A stretch of 64,000 bases of DNA from Thiocapsa marina 5811 (GCF_000223985.1 NZ_AFWV01000014.1:91961-155960), one strand, 5' to 3'. Positions 46,992 through 58,073 are shown, counted from the first letter of the stretch. Numbers and translations: made by a program. Notes: generated from the sequence alone by a model not told the origin.

Positions 46992-49868
46992 ATGCTATTC
47001 GAGCGCTTTCTCAAGAAAAAACGACAAGAGACACACAAGGACGAGGACCAGGAGGTTCTGGCCGAACGCGCCCGCAACCATGAAGACCCTGCGGTGCGGC
47101 GCGAGGCCACGCGGCGGCTCGTCGCCCTGCCCCATCTTCGGGTGATCCTCGCCGAGGACATCGACGCCGGCGTGCGCGAGATCGCCGCTGCCCGCTATCG
47201 CCATCTCCTGTGCCGAACCCAGCCGGCGGAGCTCGCCGCCGAGGCGATCGGCGTTGCCGCGCGCGTCGCGGAGCTGTCGCACGTCGAGGATGCACGCATC
47301 CTGGAGCAGGTCGCCGTCCAGGGCCTCGATCCCGAGGTCCGTCGCGCCGCGATCGAGCGACTTGCCTCTGCCGAGGTGCTTGCGCTCTGCGCGGTTCAGG
47401 ATCCCCTCGCGGCCAACCGCGGCGCCGCGGTGGAGCGCATCGCGACCAAGGACGCCCTCGAGCAGGTCGTGCGCCAGATCGGCAAACGCGACAAGAACGT
47501 CTACCGCAGCGCGCGCGAGAAGCTTCGCCTGATCGCCGAGCGCGAAGAGCGTCCGCTGCGCGTGCGCGCACTCTGCGAAGAGCTCTGCCAGAAGGCCGAG
47601 CGTCTCGGGCGGCTCGAGCAGTGGAACCAGGATCGCGCCATCCTCGATCTGCTCGACCGCCAATGGGCCGAGATCCGAGACGAGGCCGAGCCGGACTGGC
47701 GCACGCGCTACGAAAGCGCACGGGAGCGCTTCATCCGGGCCTTCGGCGGCCACGCGCGCGAGACCGCCGCCCGGGTCGCCGCCGAAGAGGCACACGAGTC
47801 ATTGCAGGCCGAACGACTCGCCTTGCTCGACTCCCTCGCCGAGGCACCGGCGCTGACCACGGAGCAAGAGATTCGCGCCCTGTGCGACCGGATCTCCACC
47901 GCCTGGGACGCCCTCGACGCCCTTCCGCCGCAGCGCCAGCAGCCCCTCGACCAACGCTACCGCAGGCTCATGGACGCGGTCGACGCCGCACGTGCGGCGC
48001 TCGGCGATCAACGCAAGCGCCTCTCCCAACTGCACAAGTCGAGCAATCGGGCACAAAAGCTCATCGACGAGCCCAAGGCGCTCGATCTGCGTGCGACCAA
48101 GACCTTCATCGAGCAGGCGCGCGCACTCGCCGCCGAGCTCCCCGCAACCGCCGAGACCGAAGCCTTCCTCGCACTCGTCGAGCGCCTCGAATCGCGCACC
48201 AAGACCCAACGCAAGAACGCCGAGCACCGTCTCAAGCAGCTCCCCGAAAAACTCGCCGAGCTGGAAAAACACCTCGAGGGCGGCGAGCTGAAGAAGGCCG
48301 ACCCGCTCTTCCAAAGCCTGCGTGCCGGCCTGGATCTGGTCGAGGCCAGCGCACTGCCCAAGGACGCCGCCCGGGAGATCGCTGCACGCCTGCATGTGCT
48401 CGCACCGCGTCTGCGCGACCTTCAGCACTGGCGCCGCTGGGGTGCCGATCAGCATCGCGACGGTCTCTGCGAGGAGATGGAGCAGCTCATCGACGCCGAT
48501 CTGCCGCTGCAAGCCCTGAGCGAGCGACTCCAGACCATGCGCATGGATTGGAAAGGTTTGGAGAAGGCCGGACCGCGCGCCAACCCCGCCGTCGCCGAGC
48601 GTTTCCACAAGGCATGCGAGGCCGTCCAAGAGCGCTGCCGCCCCTACCTCGAGGCCCAAGCGGCGGAGCGCGAGGCCAACCGCGCCGCGCGCGAGTCCGT
48701 CTGCGACCAGATCGAAGACTTCCTCTCCAAGGTCGATTGGGACCGCATCGACTGGAAACGCGTCCTGCGCGCCGAGCGCGAAACCCGCCACACCTGGGCC
48801 TCCATCGGACCGGTGGACCCGCGCCACTTCAAGCCGCTCGAAGGGCGCTTCCGCCAAGCACTCAAGCAGCTCGACCGCCGCCTGGATGCGGAGCGCAAAC
48901 ACAATCAGGCGATGAAACACGCGCTGATCGCCAAGATCGAAGCCTTGGTGGACGAGCCCGATCTGGACGCCGCCATCGAGCAGACCAAGGCACTCCAGCG
49001 CGAATGGCACACCACCGTGCCGGCGCGCCACAAGGACGAGAACAAGCTCTGGCAGACCTTCCGCAGCGCCTGCGACGCCATCTTCGAGCGTCGCGCCGCG
49101 CTGCACCAGGCACACGCCAACGAGATGAAGGAGCATCTCGCCACGCGCGAGAGCATCTGCAACGACGCCATCGCACTCGCCCGAACCGAGCAGGATCCGA
49201 AACGGCTCCGCACCGAGCTACGCGAGCTCGAACGCCGCTGGGACGACGCCCAGTCCATGCCCGTCCCGCGCCAGAGCGCCGGCCCGCTCAACGAGCGTTG
49301 GCGCGAGACCCGCGAGGCGCTCAAGCAGCACCAGCGCGAGTGCGAGGACCAACAGCGTCGAGGCGCACTCGATCTGCTGCAACGCCAAGCCGAGCTCTGC
49401 GAGCGTCTCGAGCTCGGACTCCTCGGAGAAACCGACCCGCCGCTCGCCCCGGAAGCGGCCGAGCAGGCCTGGGCGGAACTACCTCGGCAACAAGACAACG
49501 AGATCCAAGACGCCATCGCCGCGCGCTTCGCGTCCGCACTCGCCGCCGCCCGCGAACCCGAGCAGCTCGCCGCGCTGCGCAGTCGCTACGATGCCAATGC
49601 CGCGCGCCTGATCCAGCTCTGTCTGCAGCTCGAGATCCTCGCAGGCGTCGAGACCCCGCCCGAGTTTGCCCAACAGCGCCTGGAATTTCAGGTCGCACGC
49701 CTGACCGAGCGCATGGTCGACGGCGAGGAGGATCCACTGCAAGGCAGCGCCAGACTCCTCAAAGAGTGGTATCTCTGCGGTCCCGCGCCCCGTTCCAGCG
49801 GCCTCGACAGCCGTTTCGAACGTATCCGCCAGGCCCTCGCCGGAGGAACGCGCGAGGCAAGGGTCTGA
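46992..49868 (+). CDS. Large DUF349 coiled-coil protein
   Basis: The 958-residue protein is almost all helix. It has an N-terminal HEAT-like region (about 15-170: DPAVRREATRRLVAL, DPEVRRAAIERLA) and at least three DUF349 repeats in the C-terminal half, seen as RAERETRHTWASIGPV, LQREWHTTVPARHKDENKLWQTF and LERRWDDAQSMP. DUF349 proteins are large bacterial coiled coils of unknown role. I chose the ATG at MLFERFLKKK, which looks like a natural N-terminus, although its ribosome site is weak and an ATG 36 bases upstream is possible. Confidence 0.88.
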   Translation: MLFERFLKKKRQETHKDEDQEVLAERARNHEDPAVRREATRRLVALPHLRVILAEDIDAGVREIAAARYRHLLCRTQPAELAAEAIGVAARVAELSHVEDARILEQVAVQGLDPEVRRAAIERLASAEVLALCAVQDPLAANRGAAVERIATKDALEQVVRQIGKRDKNVYRSAREKLRLIAEREERPLRVRALCEELCQKAERLGRLEQWNQDRAILDLLDRQWAEIRDEAEPDWRTRYESARERFIRAFGGHARETAARVAAEEAHESLQAERLALLDSLAEAPALTTEQEIRALCDRISTAWDALDALPPQRQQPLDQRYRRLMDAVDAARAALGDQRKRLSQLHKSSNRAQKLIDEPKALDLRATKTFIEQARALAAELPATAETEAFLALVERLESRTKTQRKNAEHRLKQLPEKLAELEKHLEGGELKKADPLFQSLRAGLDLVEASALPKDAAREIAARLHVLAPRLRDLQHWRRWGADQHRDGLCEEMEQLIDADLPLQALSERLQTMRMDWKGLEKAGPRANPAVAERFHKACEAVQERCRPYLEAQAAEREANRAARESVCDQIEDFLSKVDWDRIDWKRVLRAERETRHTWASIGPVDPRHFKPLEGRFRQALKQLDRRLDAERKHNQAMKHALIAKIEALVDEPDLDAAIEQTKALQREWHTTVPARHKDENKLWQTFRSACDAIFERRAALHQAHANEMKEHLATRESICNDAIALARTEQDPKRLRTELRELERRWDDAQSMPVPRQSAGPLNERWRETREALKQHQRECEDQQRRGALDLLQRQAELCERLELGLLGETDPPLAPEAAEQAWAELPRQQDNEIQDAIAARFASALAAAREPEQLAALRSRYDANAARLIQLCLQLEILAGVETPPEFAQQRLEFQVARLTERMVDGEEDPLQGSARLLKEWYLCGPAPRSSGLDSRFERIRQALAGGTREARV

Positions 49869-49918
49869 AACGGCGGAACGACGGCCAAACCACAGGATCT
49901 GCCCCCGGGATACCCTCG

Positions 49919-50383
49919 ATGGATGATTCCGACTCACCACACCGCAAACGCCGGCACCGCACCTGGAACCCGGCGTGCGAGCCGCGCAACCCGAGCGAAG
50001 ACCCCGGCGTCGAGCTCGCGCTGCTCGGCACCGTCAGCGCCGGGTCCCCGATCGAGCATCTCGAAGACCCCGAGACCATCGTCGTCCCCACGCACATGAC
50101 GCGCGCCGGATCCTACGCCTTGCGCGTCCGCGGAGACTCCATGGTCGAAGACGGCATACACAACGGCGACATCGTCATCGTCGACCCCCGCCCGACAGCC
50201 GAAACCGGCACGACCGTCGTCGCACGCATCGACGGCGAGCGTGTCACCCTCAAACGCTTCTACCCCGAGAACGACCGCATCCGCCTCCAGCCCGCCAATC
50301 CGGACATCGAGCCGCTCATCCTGCACGACGGCGACATCGAGATACTCGGCGTCGTCTCGGGTGTCGTGGTCATGTCCGCTTAG
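49919..50383 (+). CDS. S24 (LexA/UmuD-like) peptidase without HTH
   Basis: The 154-residue protein is a LexA C-terminal-type S24 fold: the self-cleavage-like A41-G42 bond in TVSAGSP, the nucleophile S74 in RGDSMVEDGI and the lysine K112 in RVTLKRFY. It lacks the N-terminal winged helix of LexA and is longer than UmuD; only an Arg-rich tail precedes the fold. It could be a UmuD-like factor or a regulator cleaved with RecA. No umuC is adjacent. It follows the DUF349 gene after 50 bp. The start ATG has a weak ribosome site. Confidence 0.85.
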   Translation: MDDSDSPHRKRRHRTWNPACEPRNPSEDPGVELALLGTVSAGSPIEHLEDPETIVVPTHMTRAGSYALRVRGDSMVEDGIHNGDIVIVDPRPTAETGTTVVARIDGERVTLKRFYPENDRIRLQPANPDIEPLILHDGDIEILGVVSGVVVMSA

Positions 50384-50514
50384 CCGATTTCCGGACGTAA
50401 GCCTCCAGGCTGCGCATGCCTGGAGCTCTTGCTGGGCGCAACCTCGGTCGCCCCTCATCGGAAGGCCGCTTTCCGCTTGTGGATGCGATGGCGAAGGTGC
50501 GGATCGGACGCGGG

Positions 50515-50820
50515 TCAGCGGGTTCTGAGCAAGCGTTGCTCCGAGCCGTAGTCGGGCGTGTTGGTGCCGGGAATGGCGTCGTAGAGCTTGCCGTCGCGGA
50601 TGATCAGGCGCTCGTTCGAGCCATAGGCCGGGGTGCGGGTGCCTTTGATCGCTGGGTAGACGATGCCGTTGCGCTCGATCATGAGCGGACCGCCGTAGTC
50701 CGGTGTCTCGGTTCCGGGGATGGGCGTCCAGATCTCGGTGTCGGCGTTCGCGAGCGGCGTCCATGTGACGGCGACGATCGGCAGCGCCGTCTGCCAAGCG
50801 GTTCTTGCTTTCCTGTTCAT
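50515..50820 (-). CDS. Small exported protein of three tandem ~24-residue repeats
   Basis: The 101-residue protein has a signal peptide (cleavage after LANA) and then only three repeats: positions 30-53, 54-78 and 79-101. Each carries IxGTxTPxYG followed by a polar turn and an [I/L]xR[ND]G-like strand, as in [20 protein letters not shown] and [10 protein letters not shown]. The tyrosine, proline and glycine spacing suggests a small beta structure. I recognise no family. GGAGG with ideal spacing supports the ATG. No operon neighbour. Confidence 0.82.
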   Translation of the reverse strand: MNRKARTAWQTALPIVAVTWTPLANADTEIWTPIPGTETPDYGGPLMIERNGIVYPAIKGTRTPAYGSNERLIIRDGKLYDAIPGTNTPDYGSEQRLLRTR

Positions 50821-51028
50821 TGGGTTCCTCCAATCCACCCTGGCCTGATCGATCGAAAGGGGCGCGACGCCTGTCGATGCCGCGCGGGGCATCGGCTTGA
50901 TCGAATCCAGAGCCTGACCGTCGCTGCCGGCGTCCGTGCCAGCGTAGACCGAAACGGATGAAACCGGCCCGCCGGCAAGCTTGTGACGGACCGGGTCGGA
51001 GGCGCCGAGCCGAATCTATCCGATCGGC

Positions 51029-52567
<1,539 letters not shown>

Positions 52568-52573
52568 CGATCC

Positions 52574-52664
52574 CCCTTAAACCGCTTCCGTCGCAACACG
52601 CTCATGTCGCCGCTTCGTCGAGTGAACTGCACGCCAACGTGCGTCTGAGCAGAAGCGGTTTAAG
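52574..52664. repeat. TTAAACCGCG-type element, CTTC variant
   Basis: CTTAAACCGCTTC and GAAGCGGTTTAAG form a perfect 13-bp inverted repeat, 91 bp overall. A G-to-T change at the left is matched by C-to-A at the right. It forms a tandem with the next element through an AT-rich spacer. Confidence 0.85.
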
Positions 52665-52682
52665 AATTGAAATGTTTAACAT

Positions 52683-52770
52683 CTTGAACCGCGTCGGCTC
52701 GGAGCGTCCTGGAGACCGCGACGCCGCAGCCGCACCCCCGGCTTTGGAACACACCCGGACGCGGTTCAAT
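52683..52770. repeat. TTAAACCGCG-type element, TTGAACC variant
   Basis: CTTGAACCGCGTC and GACGCGGTTCAA form a perfect 12-bp inverted repeat, 88 bp overall, again with paired changes at both ends. It ends 2 bp from the prfB stop. Confidence 0.85.
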
Positions 52771-52771
52771 C

Positions 52772-53870
52772 TTAGAGACCGCTCTTCAGACTCGCCTCAA
52801 TAAAGGGATCCAGATTCCCGTCGAGCACCGACTGAGTGTTGGCGATCTCCACGTTTGTCCGCAGATCCTTGATCCTTGATTGATCAAGGACATAGGAGCG
52901 AATCTGGCTGCCCCACCCAATGTCCGACTTGGTGTCTTCGATCGCTTGCTGACTCGCGCGCCGGTTCTGCATCTCGAGCTCGTAGAGCTTGGCCTTGAGC
53001 TGCTTCATCGCGTGGTCTTTGTTCTTGTGCTGCGATCGATCGGTCTGACACTGGACCACGATCCCGGTCGGGTTGTGGGTGATGCGCACGGCGGACTCGG
53101 TCCGGTTGACGTGCTGGCCGCCGGCGCCGCTCGCACGGTAGACGTCGATACGCAGATCCGCGGGATTGATCTCGATGTTGACGCTGTCGTCGACCTCGGG
53201 CGAGACGAAGACGGCGGCAAACGAGGTGTGGCGGCGATTACCCGAGTCGAACGGCGACTTGCGCACCAGGCGATGGACGCCGGTCTCGGTGCGCAGCCAG
53301 CCGAAGGCGTAGTCGCCCGAGAACTGGATGGTCGCCGACTTGATGCCCGCGACCTCGCCGGGCGAGACCTCGAGCAGCTCGGTCTTGAAGCCGCGGCGCT
53401 CGCCCCAGCGCAGATACATGCGCAACAGCATCTCGGCCCAGTCCTGTGCCTCGGTCCCGCCCGAGCCGGCTTGGATGTCCACATAGGCGTTCTTCGCGTC
53501 CATCTCGCCCGCGAACATGCGGCGGAACTCGAGCACGGCGACCTTGGACTCTTGCTGCTCCAAGTCCTTCGCAACCGCGTCGAGCGTCTCCTCGTCCTGC
53601 TCCTCGGCGGCCATCGCAAGCAGATCGTCGGCATCGACGAGCCCGGTCGTGAGCTCGTCGATCGTGAGCACGATGGCTTCGAGCGTGGCACGCTCGCGCC
53701 CGAGGGTCTGGGCACGTTCCGGATCGTTCCAGACCGTCGGGTCTTCCAGCTCGCGCAGGACCTCGGTCAAACGCTCTTTGCGCTCGGGGTAGTCAAAGAT
53801 ACCCCCTAAGGGACTCGACACGTCCCTTGAGGTCACTGATTTGGTGGGCGATCGGGTTGATGTCGAGCAT
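52772..53870 (-). CDS. prfB: Peptide chain release factor 2 (programmed +1 frameshift)
   Basis: RF2 releases peptides at UGA and UAA. Frame 0 begins [16 protein letters not shown] and meets an in-frame TGA after 25 codons; a +1 shift there continues into [13 protein letters not shown] and gives 365 residues, the E. coli length. The later part has SPF (stop-codon recognition) and GGQ in [12 protein letters not shown] (peptidyl-tRNA hydrolysis). RF2 therefore controls its own synthesis. The apparent long uninterrupted frame upstream is not the true N-terminus. Confidence 0.98.
53792..53807 (-). promoter_or_regulatory. RF2 recoding site
   Basis: On the coding strand AGGGGGTATCTTTGAC gives an internal Shine-Dalgarno (AGGGGG), slippery CTT and UGA-C, as in E. 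coli prfB. Confidence 0.96.
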
Positions 53871-54040
53871 CGGGATATCCGTCCGGAAAAATCGTTAAGT
53901 ATACGCCGCCGGAGCGAGTGCGTGCGGATGTTGCAATCGGCGTCGATCCGGGCACGCCATTGCCCGACCTGACCCCTGTCGTCTTTCGCGATCGGTTCTA
54001 TACTCAGGAATAGGTCAACCAACCGGCTCCGACCCTAACC

Positions 54041-54757
54041 ATGGCACGCTTGCCCCGATTCGTCCTGCCCGGCTATCCGCAGCATGTCATCCAGCGCGGA
54101 AACAATCACGAGCGGATCCTCTACGAGGAAGAAGACTACTGGTTCATGTGGGAGAAGATCGGCGCCGCCGCCGAGAAATTCCAATGCGACCTGCATGCCT
54201 ACGTGCTGATGCCGAATCACTTCCATCTCCTGCTCACGCCGCGCCTGGAGAACGGTGTCGGCAAACTGATGCAGTATGTCGGCCGCTACTATGTCCAGCA
54301 CTTCAACGCCCGCTACGAGCGCACGGGCACGCTCTGGGAAGGCCGCTATCGCGCGACCCTGCTCGACCCCAAACAGTTTTTGGTCCCCGTCAGTCATTAC
54401 GTGGAGGCCAATCCGGTGCGGGCCGGACTCGTGAAGCGCGTCGGCGACTACGGATGGTCGAGCTACGGCGCGAACGCACTCGGCGAGGACGACCCCTTGG
54501 TGACGCCGCACGCGGAGTACGATCGACTCGGACGCAGCACGAAGGCCCGTCGCACCGCGTATGCCGCGCAGGCCGAGCAGCCGCTTGAGGAGACGCTCCT
54601 GGCCCGGATTCGGGATGCCACCAACAAGGCCTGGGTGCTCGGCGACGAGACCTTCTGCGAGTCGATCGAGACGAAACTGAACCGGCGCGCCCTGCCCCGG
54701 CAACGCGGCGGGGACCGACGCTCCGCCGCCTATCGACGCGCGGCGGGACGCGCATGA
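54041..54757 (+). CDS. REP-associated tyrosine transposase (Y1/HUH, RAYT)
   Basis: The 238-residue protein is of the IS200-like Y1 group: HVIQRGNNHERIL near the start, the HUH pair H60-F-H62 in MPNHFHLLLTP, and a candidate catalytic Y120 in VSHYVEANPVRAGLV, followed by an Arg-rich C-terminal tail. RAYTs are single-copy and act on REP palindromes rather than as ordinary IS elements. Several REP-like palindromes are in this window. The gene overlaps the next one by four bases, unusual for a transposase, so it may be domesticated. Confidence 0.93.
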   Translation: MARLPRFVLPGYPQHVIQRGNNHERILYEEEDYWFMWEKIGAAAEKFQCDLHAYVLMPNHFHLLLTPRLENGVGKLMQYVGRYYVQHFNARYERTGTLWEGRYRATLLDPKQFLVPVSHYVEANPVRAGLVKRVGDYGWSSYGANALGEDDPLVTPHAEYDRLGRSTKARRTAYAAQAEQPLEETLLARIRDATNKAWVLGDETFCESIETKLNRRALPRQRGGDRRSAAYRRAAGRA

Positions 54758-55143
54758 GCCGGACACTCGGATTGATCCACTCGCCCCGCGAGGCCGATGA
54801 GTTCTTCACGGACGAAGGCTGCTTCATCCTCGAGACCTGGAATCGCGCGGACGACCCGACGCTGTCCGTTGCCCGTGCGAGGGTCGAGCGCGGCGTCACG
54901 ACCCGCTTGCATAAGCTGGCCGGGATCGCCGAGCGCTATCTGATCCTCTCGGGGTCGGGCCGCGTCGAGGTGGAGGGCATTCCGCCGCAGTCCGTCGGTC
55001 CGGGCGATCTGGTCTACATCCCCGCCGATCGGGGCCAACGGATCGCCAACACGGGGGACGGCGACCTCGTCTTCCTGGCCATCTGTACCCCGCGCTTCGT
55101 ACCGGAGGCCTATCTGGACATCGATCCCGACCCGCCGACCTGA
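54754..55143 (+). CDS. Cupin-domain protein
   Basis: The 129-residue protein has one cupin fold (about 40-110): TTRLHKLAGIAERYLILSG, a GPGDLVYIPA turn and a C-terminal strand DLVFLAICTPRF. The metal-ligand pattern is only partly canonical. No function can be given. Its ATG overlaps the RAYT stop as ATGA, so it is translationally coupled to that gene. Confidence 0.86.
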   Translation: MSRTLGLIHSPREADEFFTDEGCFILETWNRADDPTLSVARARVERGVTTRLHKLAGIAERYLILSGSGRVEVEGIPPQSVGPGDLVYIPADRGQRIANTGDGDLVFLAICTPRFVPEAYLDIDPDPPT

Positions 55144-55201
55144 CCCGCGCTGCGTCGCAAGTGGCTTGACCGACCCCCGGACACGGACCAACAATATCTG
55201 C

Positions 55202-55492
55202 ATGGCCGATATCTTCATCGAACGCGAGCACACACTGGGACTCGATCGAGCACTCGAGCAGGTCGCGACCCTCGCGGGTCTGCTCGTCGACGAGCTCGAT
55301 GCCCGATGTGCGTGGAACGGCAATCGGCTCGATTTCACACGGCCGGGTGCAAGCGGACGTGTCGAGGTCACCGAGACCCTGTTGATCCTCGAGGTCTCGC
55401 TCGGATTCCTGCTCAGACCCTTCAAAGACCGGATCGAGCAGGGCATTACCGAGAAGCTCGACAGCCTGGTTCCGTGCCTCCCCTCGGTCTGA
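55202..55492 (+). CDS. PHA-system (PHA_gran_rgn-type) small protein
   Basis: The 96-residue protein matches the polyhydroxyalkanoic-acid system family: ADIFIEREHTLGLDRALEQV at the start, a strand set ETLLILEVSLGFLLRPFKDRI and an amphipathic end. Family members occur near PHA granule genes; the exact role is unknown. The phaCE or phasin genes are not in this window. I chose the internal ATG at MADIF by family length. Confidence 0.85.
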   Translation: MADIFIEREHTLGLDRALEQVATLAGLLVDELDARCAWNGNRLDFTRPGASGRVEVTETLLILEVSLGFLLRPFKDRIEQGITEKLDSLVPCLPSV

Positions 55493-55523
55493 CACGCGTC
55501 CCCGAGCGGCCGGTCGAGGTGAC

Positions 55524-56129
55524 ATGAGATCCCGGACGCACGCCCAAACCCCGGCGGCGATCGGCGCGATCAATGACGTCTTCCATCTCTACGACCCGCC
55601 GCTGTGGCTCGTCACGGCGCGCGACGGAGCGCGCCGCGGCGGCTTCATCGCGACCGCCGCAACGCGCGCATCCATCGTCCACGAGATCCCGCGTATGCTC
55701 GTCGCGGTCGCCAAGCACCATCACACCTGGGGCTTGATCGAGGCGAGCGGATCCTTCGCGCTGCATCTGATCGCAGCCGACGACATCGCCAGCGTTCGGC
55801 GCTTCGGGCTCGCCTCGGGACACCAGCTCGACAAGTTTGCCGACCGGCCCCGGCGCCACACACCTGCGGGCTCGCCCTTGATCGAAGAGGCCATGTCGTG
55901 GATGGACTGCCGGGTCGAGGCGCGCATGGATATCGGCGACCGCACCACCTACCTGGCCGAGGTGACCGCAGGCGCGGTGTTGCGACGCGGCCCGGTCCTG
56001 ACGGTCGCGGCTCTGCTGCGGGATGCACCCGAGGCCGATCGTGCCGAGCTGAAACGCCTCTACGCGAAAGATCAAGAGACCGATCGAGCGGCGATCCTGG
56101 CCTGGCGTCGATCTGGTAATGACGGGTAA
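55524..56129 (+). CDS. Flavin reductase-like FMN-binding protein
   Basis: The 201-residue protein has the split-barrel flavin reductase fold: NDVFHLYDPPLWLVTARDG, RRGGFIATAATRASI, HHTWGLIEASGSFALHLIA and RRFGLASG. It probably binds FMN and may serve an unknown monooxygenase or be a PHA- or sulfur-related redox protein. It closes a close-packed group of four genes. Confidence 0.88.
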   Translation: MRSRTHAQTPAAIGAINDVFHLYDPPLWLVTARDGARRGGFIATAATRASIVHEIPRMLVAVAKHHHTWGLIEASGSFALHLIAADDIASVRRFGLASGHQLDKFADRPRRHTPAGSPLIEEAMSWMDCRVEARMDIGDRTTYLAEVTAGAVLRRGPVLTVAALLRDAPEADRAELKRLYAKDQETDRAAILAWRRSGNDG

Positions 56130-56295
56130 GGCGACGTCGTCGATGCGGCTGCTCACCCAAGCCTCAAGCCGGCCGTAACACCCGCTCCGAGGGGTCACGT
56201 CGACCCTGCAGCGCCCTGCGCCGCATGTCGATGCAGCAGCAGCTCCGAGCAGGCCCCGTCAGGTGAAGCCGCAAGAGTCGACCTGCTCCGCCCTG

Positions 56296-56351
56296 GGTCG
56301 GACTTCAGTCCGACGCCCTCCCGCTGCATCACGGCCGGACGGAAGTCCGGC
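56296..56351. repeat. Pair of REP-like palindromes
   Basis: GTCGGACTTCAGTCCGAC (56296-56313) is a perfect palindrome. GGCCGGACGGAAGTCCGGCC (56332-56351) is a second hairpin. They share GGACT/AGTCC cores, 18 bp apart. The remainder of the 56130-56624 gap shows no gene; it precedes pyk. Confidence 0.75.
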
Positions 56352-56624
56352 CCACATCGACTCGACGACACACAAACATCACAGTGCGTCGGTATAACGA
56401 CAGCCGCCGCGCGTTTTCGGGCGCCGGGCGATCGGTGGGGCGTGCCATCGGAAACACCCGACGTGCAACCGCGACCCCGCAGGCACTCGCGCCCGATCGA
56501 AATCTGACATCTGGCGCGGGTTATGCTTAGATGACGGGCAACCGGCCACGCTCGGCTCGGTTCCGCCCGAAACCACGACCGAATCGCCCGAGCACCAAAC
56601 CCTCCCGCAGTACGAGACTCAAAC

Positions 56625-58073
56625 ATGCAACTTCCCAACCACAAGACCAAGATCGTCGCGACGATCGGCCCGGCGTCGGATTCGCCCGAGATGCTCCGGG
56701 CCTTGATCGAGGCCGGCATGAACGTAGCCCGATTGAACTTCTCCCACGGTGATCCGCACTATCACGGGGCGCTGATCGGGCGCATCCGCGAGGCGGCGGC
56801 AGCCACCGGGCGGCGCGTCGCCATCATGGGCGACCTACCCGGCCCCAAGATGCGCATCGGCGATCTGGCCGAGGAGCCGGTCGAGCTGCAGCGCGACGAT
56901 ATCCTCACCCTCACGACCGAGGACATCGTCGGCGACAAGTCGCGCGTCTCCATGAGCTTTCTCGACCTCCCGGCGGCGGTGCAGCCGGGTGACAGACTCT
57001 TTCTCAACGACGGATTCATCCTGTTGAAGGTCCTCGAGGTCGAGGGCTCGGAGATCCGCTGCAGCGTGCGCGTCGGCGGTGAGCTGCGCTCGCGCAAAGG
57101 ATTGAACTTTCCGGGCATCAATCTCGGCATCAGTGCCTTCACCGAGGACGATCACGGCTGGCTGCGTTTCGCCGCCGAGCACGGCCTGGACGCGGTGAGT
57201 CAATCCTTCGTGGCCACGGACGACGACATCCTTGCCGTGCGCCGCGCGGCCGACGCCATCGGCTATGCCCCCTTCATCATCGCCAAGATCGAGCGCGCCG
57301 ATGCGCTCGACAATCTCGAGGCCATCCTGCGTGCCGCCGACGGCATCATGGTCGCGCGCGGCGATCTCGGCGTGGAGATCCCCATCGAGCGGATCGCCGT
57401 GGTGCAGAAGCAGATCACGGAGCTCGCCAATCGCTTCGGCAAACCCGTGATCACGGCCACCCAAATGCTCGAATCCATGGTGACCTTCCGCCGCCCGACC
57501 CGCGCCGAGGCGACCGATGTCGCCAATGCGATCCTGGGCGGGACCGACTGCGTCATGCTCTCCGCCGAGTCGGCAATGGGGCGCTACCCGATCGAGTCCG
57601 TCGCCATGCTGGCGAGCATCGCCACTCACGTCGAGCCGGAGCGCAGCAAGCAGCCCTTCGTGCGCGCCATGGACGGATTCCAGGGCTCCGGTCGGATGCG
57701 AGCTGTGGACCTCATCGCCGCCAGCGTCTACCACACCATCAAAGATAGCGCCCCGCAGGCGGTCGTCGTCCCCACTCAAACCGGCAGCACGCCACGCAAT
57801 GTCGCGCGCTTCCGACTCCCGGTCTGGATCATCGCCTTCAGCCCGAATGCGGCCACCTGTCAGGCGTTGCAGTTCTCCTACGGCATCCATCCGATTCAGG
57901 TCGAGTCCGACCGCTCCGACTGGTCGAGCTTCGTGCGGCACTGGCTCTACGAGCGCGGGATCCGCGAAGGCTTGGTCTTGCTGACCCAGGGCCCGACCAT
58001 TGAAAACCCCTGCGGAAATTATCGGATGGAGATCCTGGAGCTGGAGGCGCCGCCCGGGCAGCACTGTGATTGA
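56625..58073 (+). CDS. pyk: Pyruvate kinase
   Basis: The enzyme makes pyruvate and ATP from PEP. The 482-residue protein has TKIVATIGPASDS, MNVARLNFSHGDPHYH, the catalytic AKIERADALDNLEAIL, MVARGDLGVEIP and a C-terminal allosteric-type domain (VVVPTQTGSTPRNVARFRL). It is the standard A-B-C domain layout. Start ATG is clear although the ribosome site is modest. It lies alone. Confidence 0.98.
   Translation: MQLPNHKTKIVATIGPASDSPEMLRALIEAGMNVARLNFSHGDPHYHGALIGRIREAAAATGRRVAIMGDLPGPKMRIGDLAEEPVELQRDDILTLTTEDIVGDKSRVSMSFLDLPAAVQPGDRLFLNDGFILLKVLEVEGSEIRCSVRVGGELRSRKGLNFPGINLGISAFTEDDHGWLRFAAEHGLDAVSQSFVATDDDILAVRRAADAIGYAPFIIAKIERADALDNLEAILRAADGIMVARGDLGVEIPIERIAVVQKQITELANRFGKPVITATQMLESMVTFRRPTRAEATDVANAILGGTDCVMLSAESAMGRYPIESVAMLASIATHVEPERSKQPFVRAMDGFQGSGRMRAVDLIAASVYHTIKDSAPQAVVVPTQTGSTPRNVARFRLPVWIIAFSPNAATCQALQFSYGIHPIQVESDRSDWSSFVRHWLYERGIREGLVLLTQGPTIENPCGNYRMEILELEAPPGQHCD

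Noticed and set aside
47210..49918. Plus-strand frame continuous with the S24 peptidase
   Set aside because: Only its last 155 codons are a real protein; the rest is an Arg-rich out-of-frame shadow of the DUF349 gene.
53871..54022. Extended N-terminus for RF2 in one frame
   Set aside because: The zero-frame start MLDINPIAH and frameshift site match the family; the extension matches nothing.
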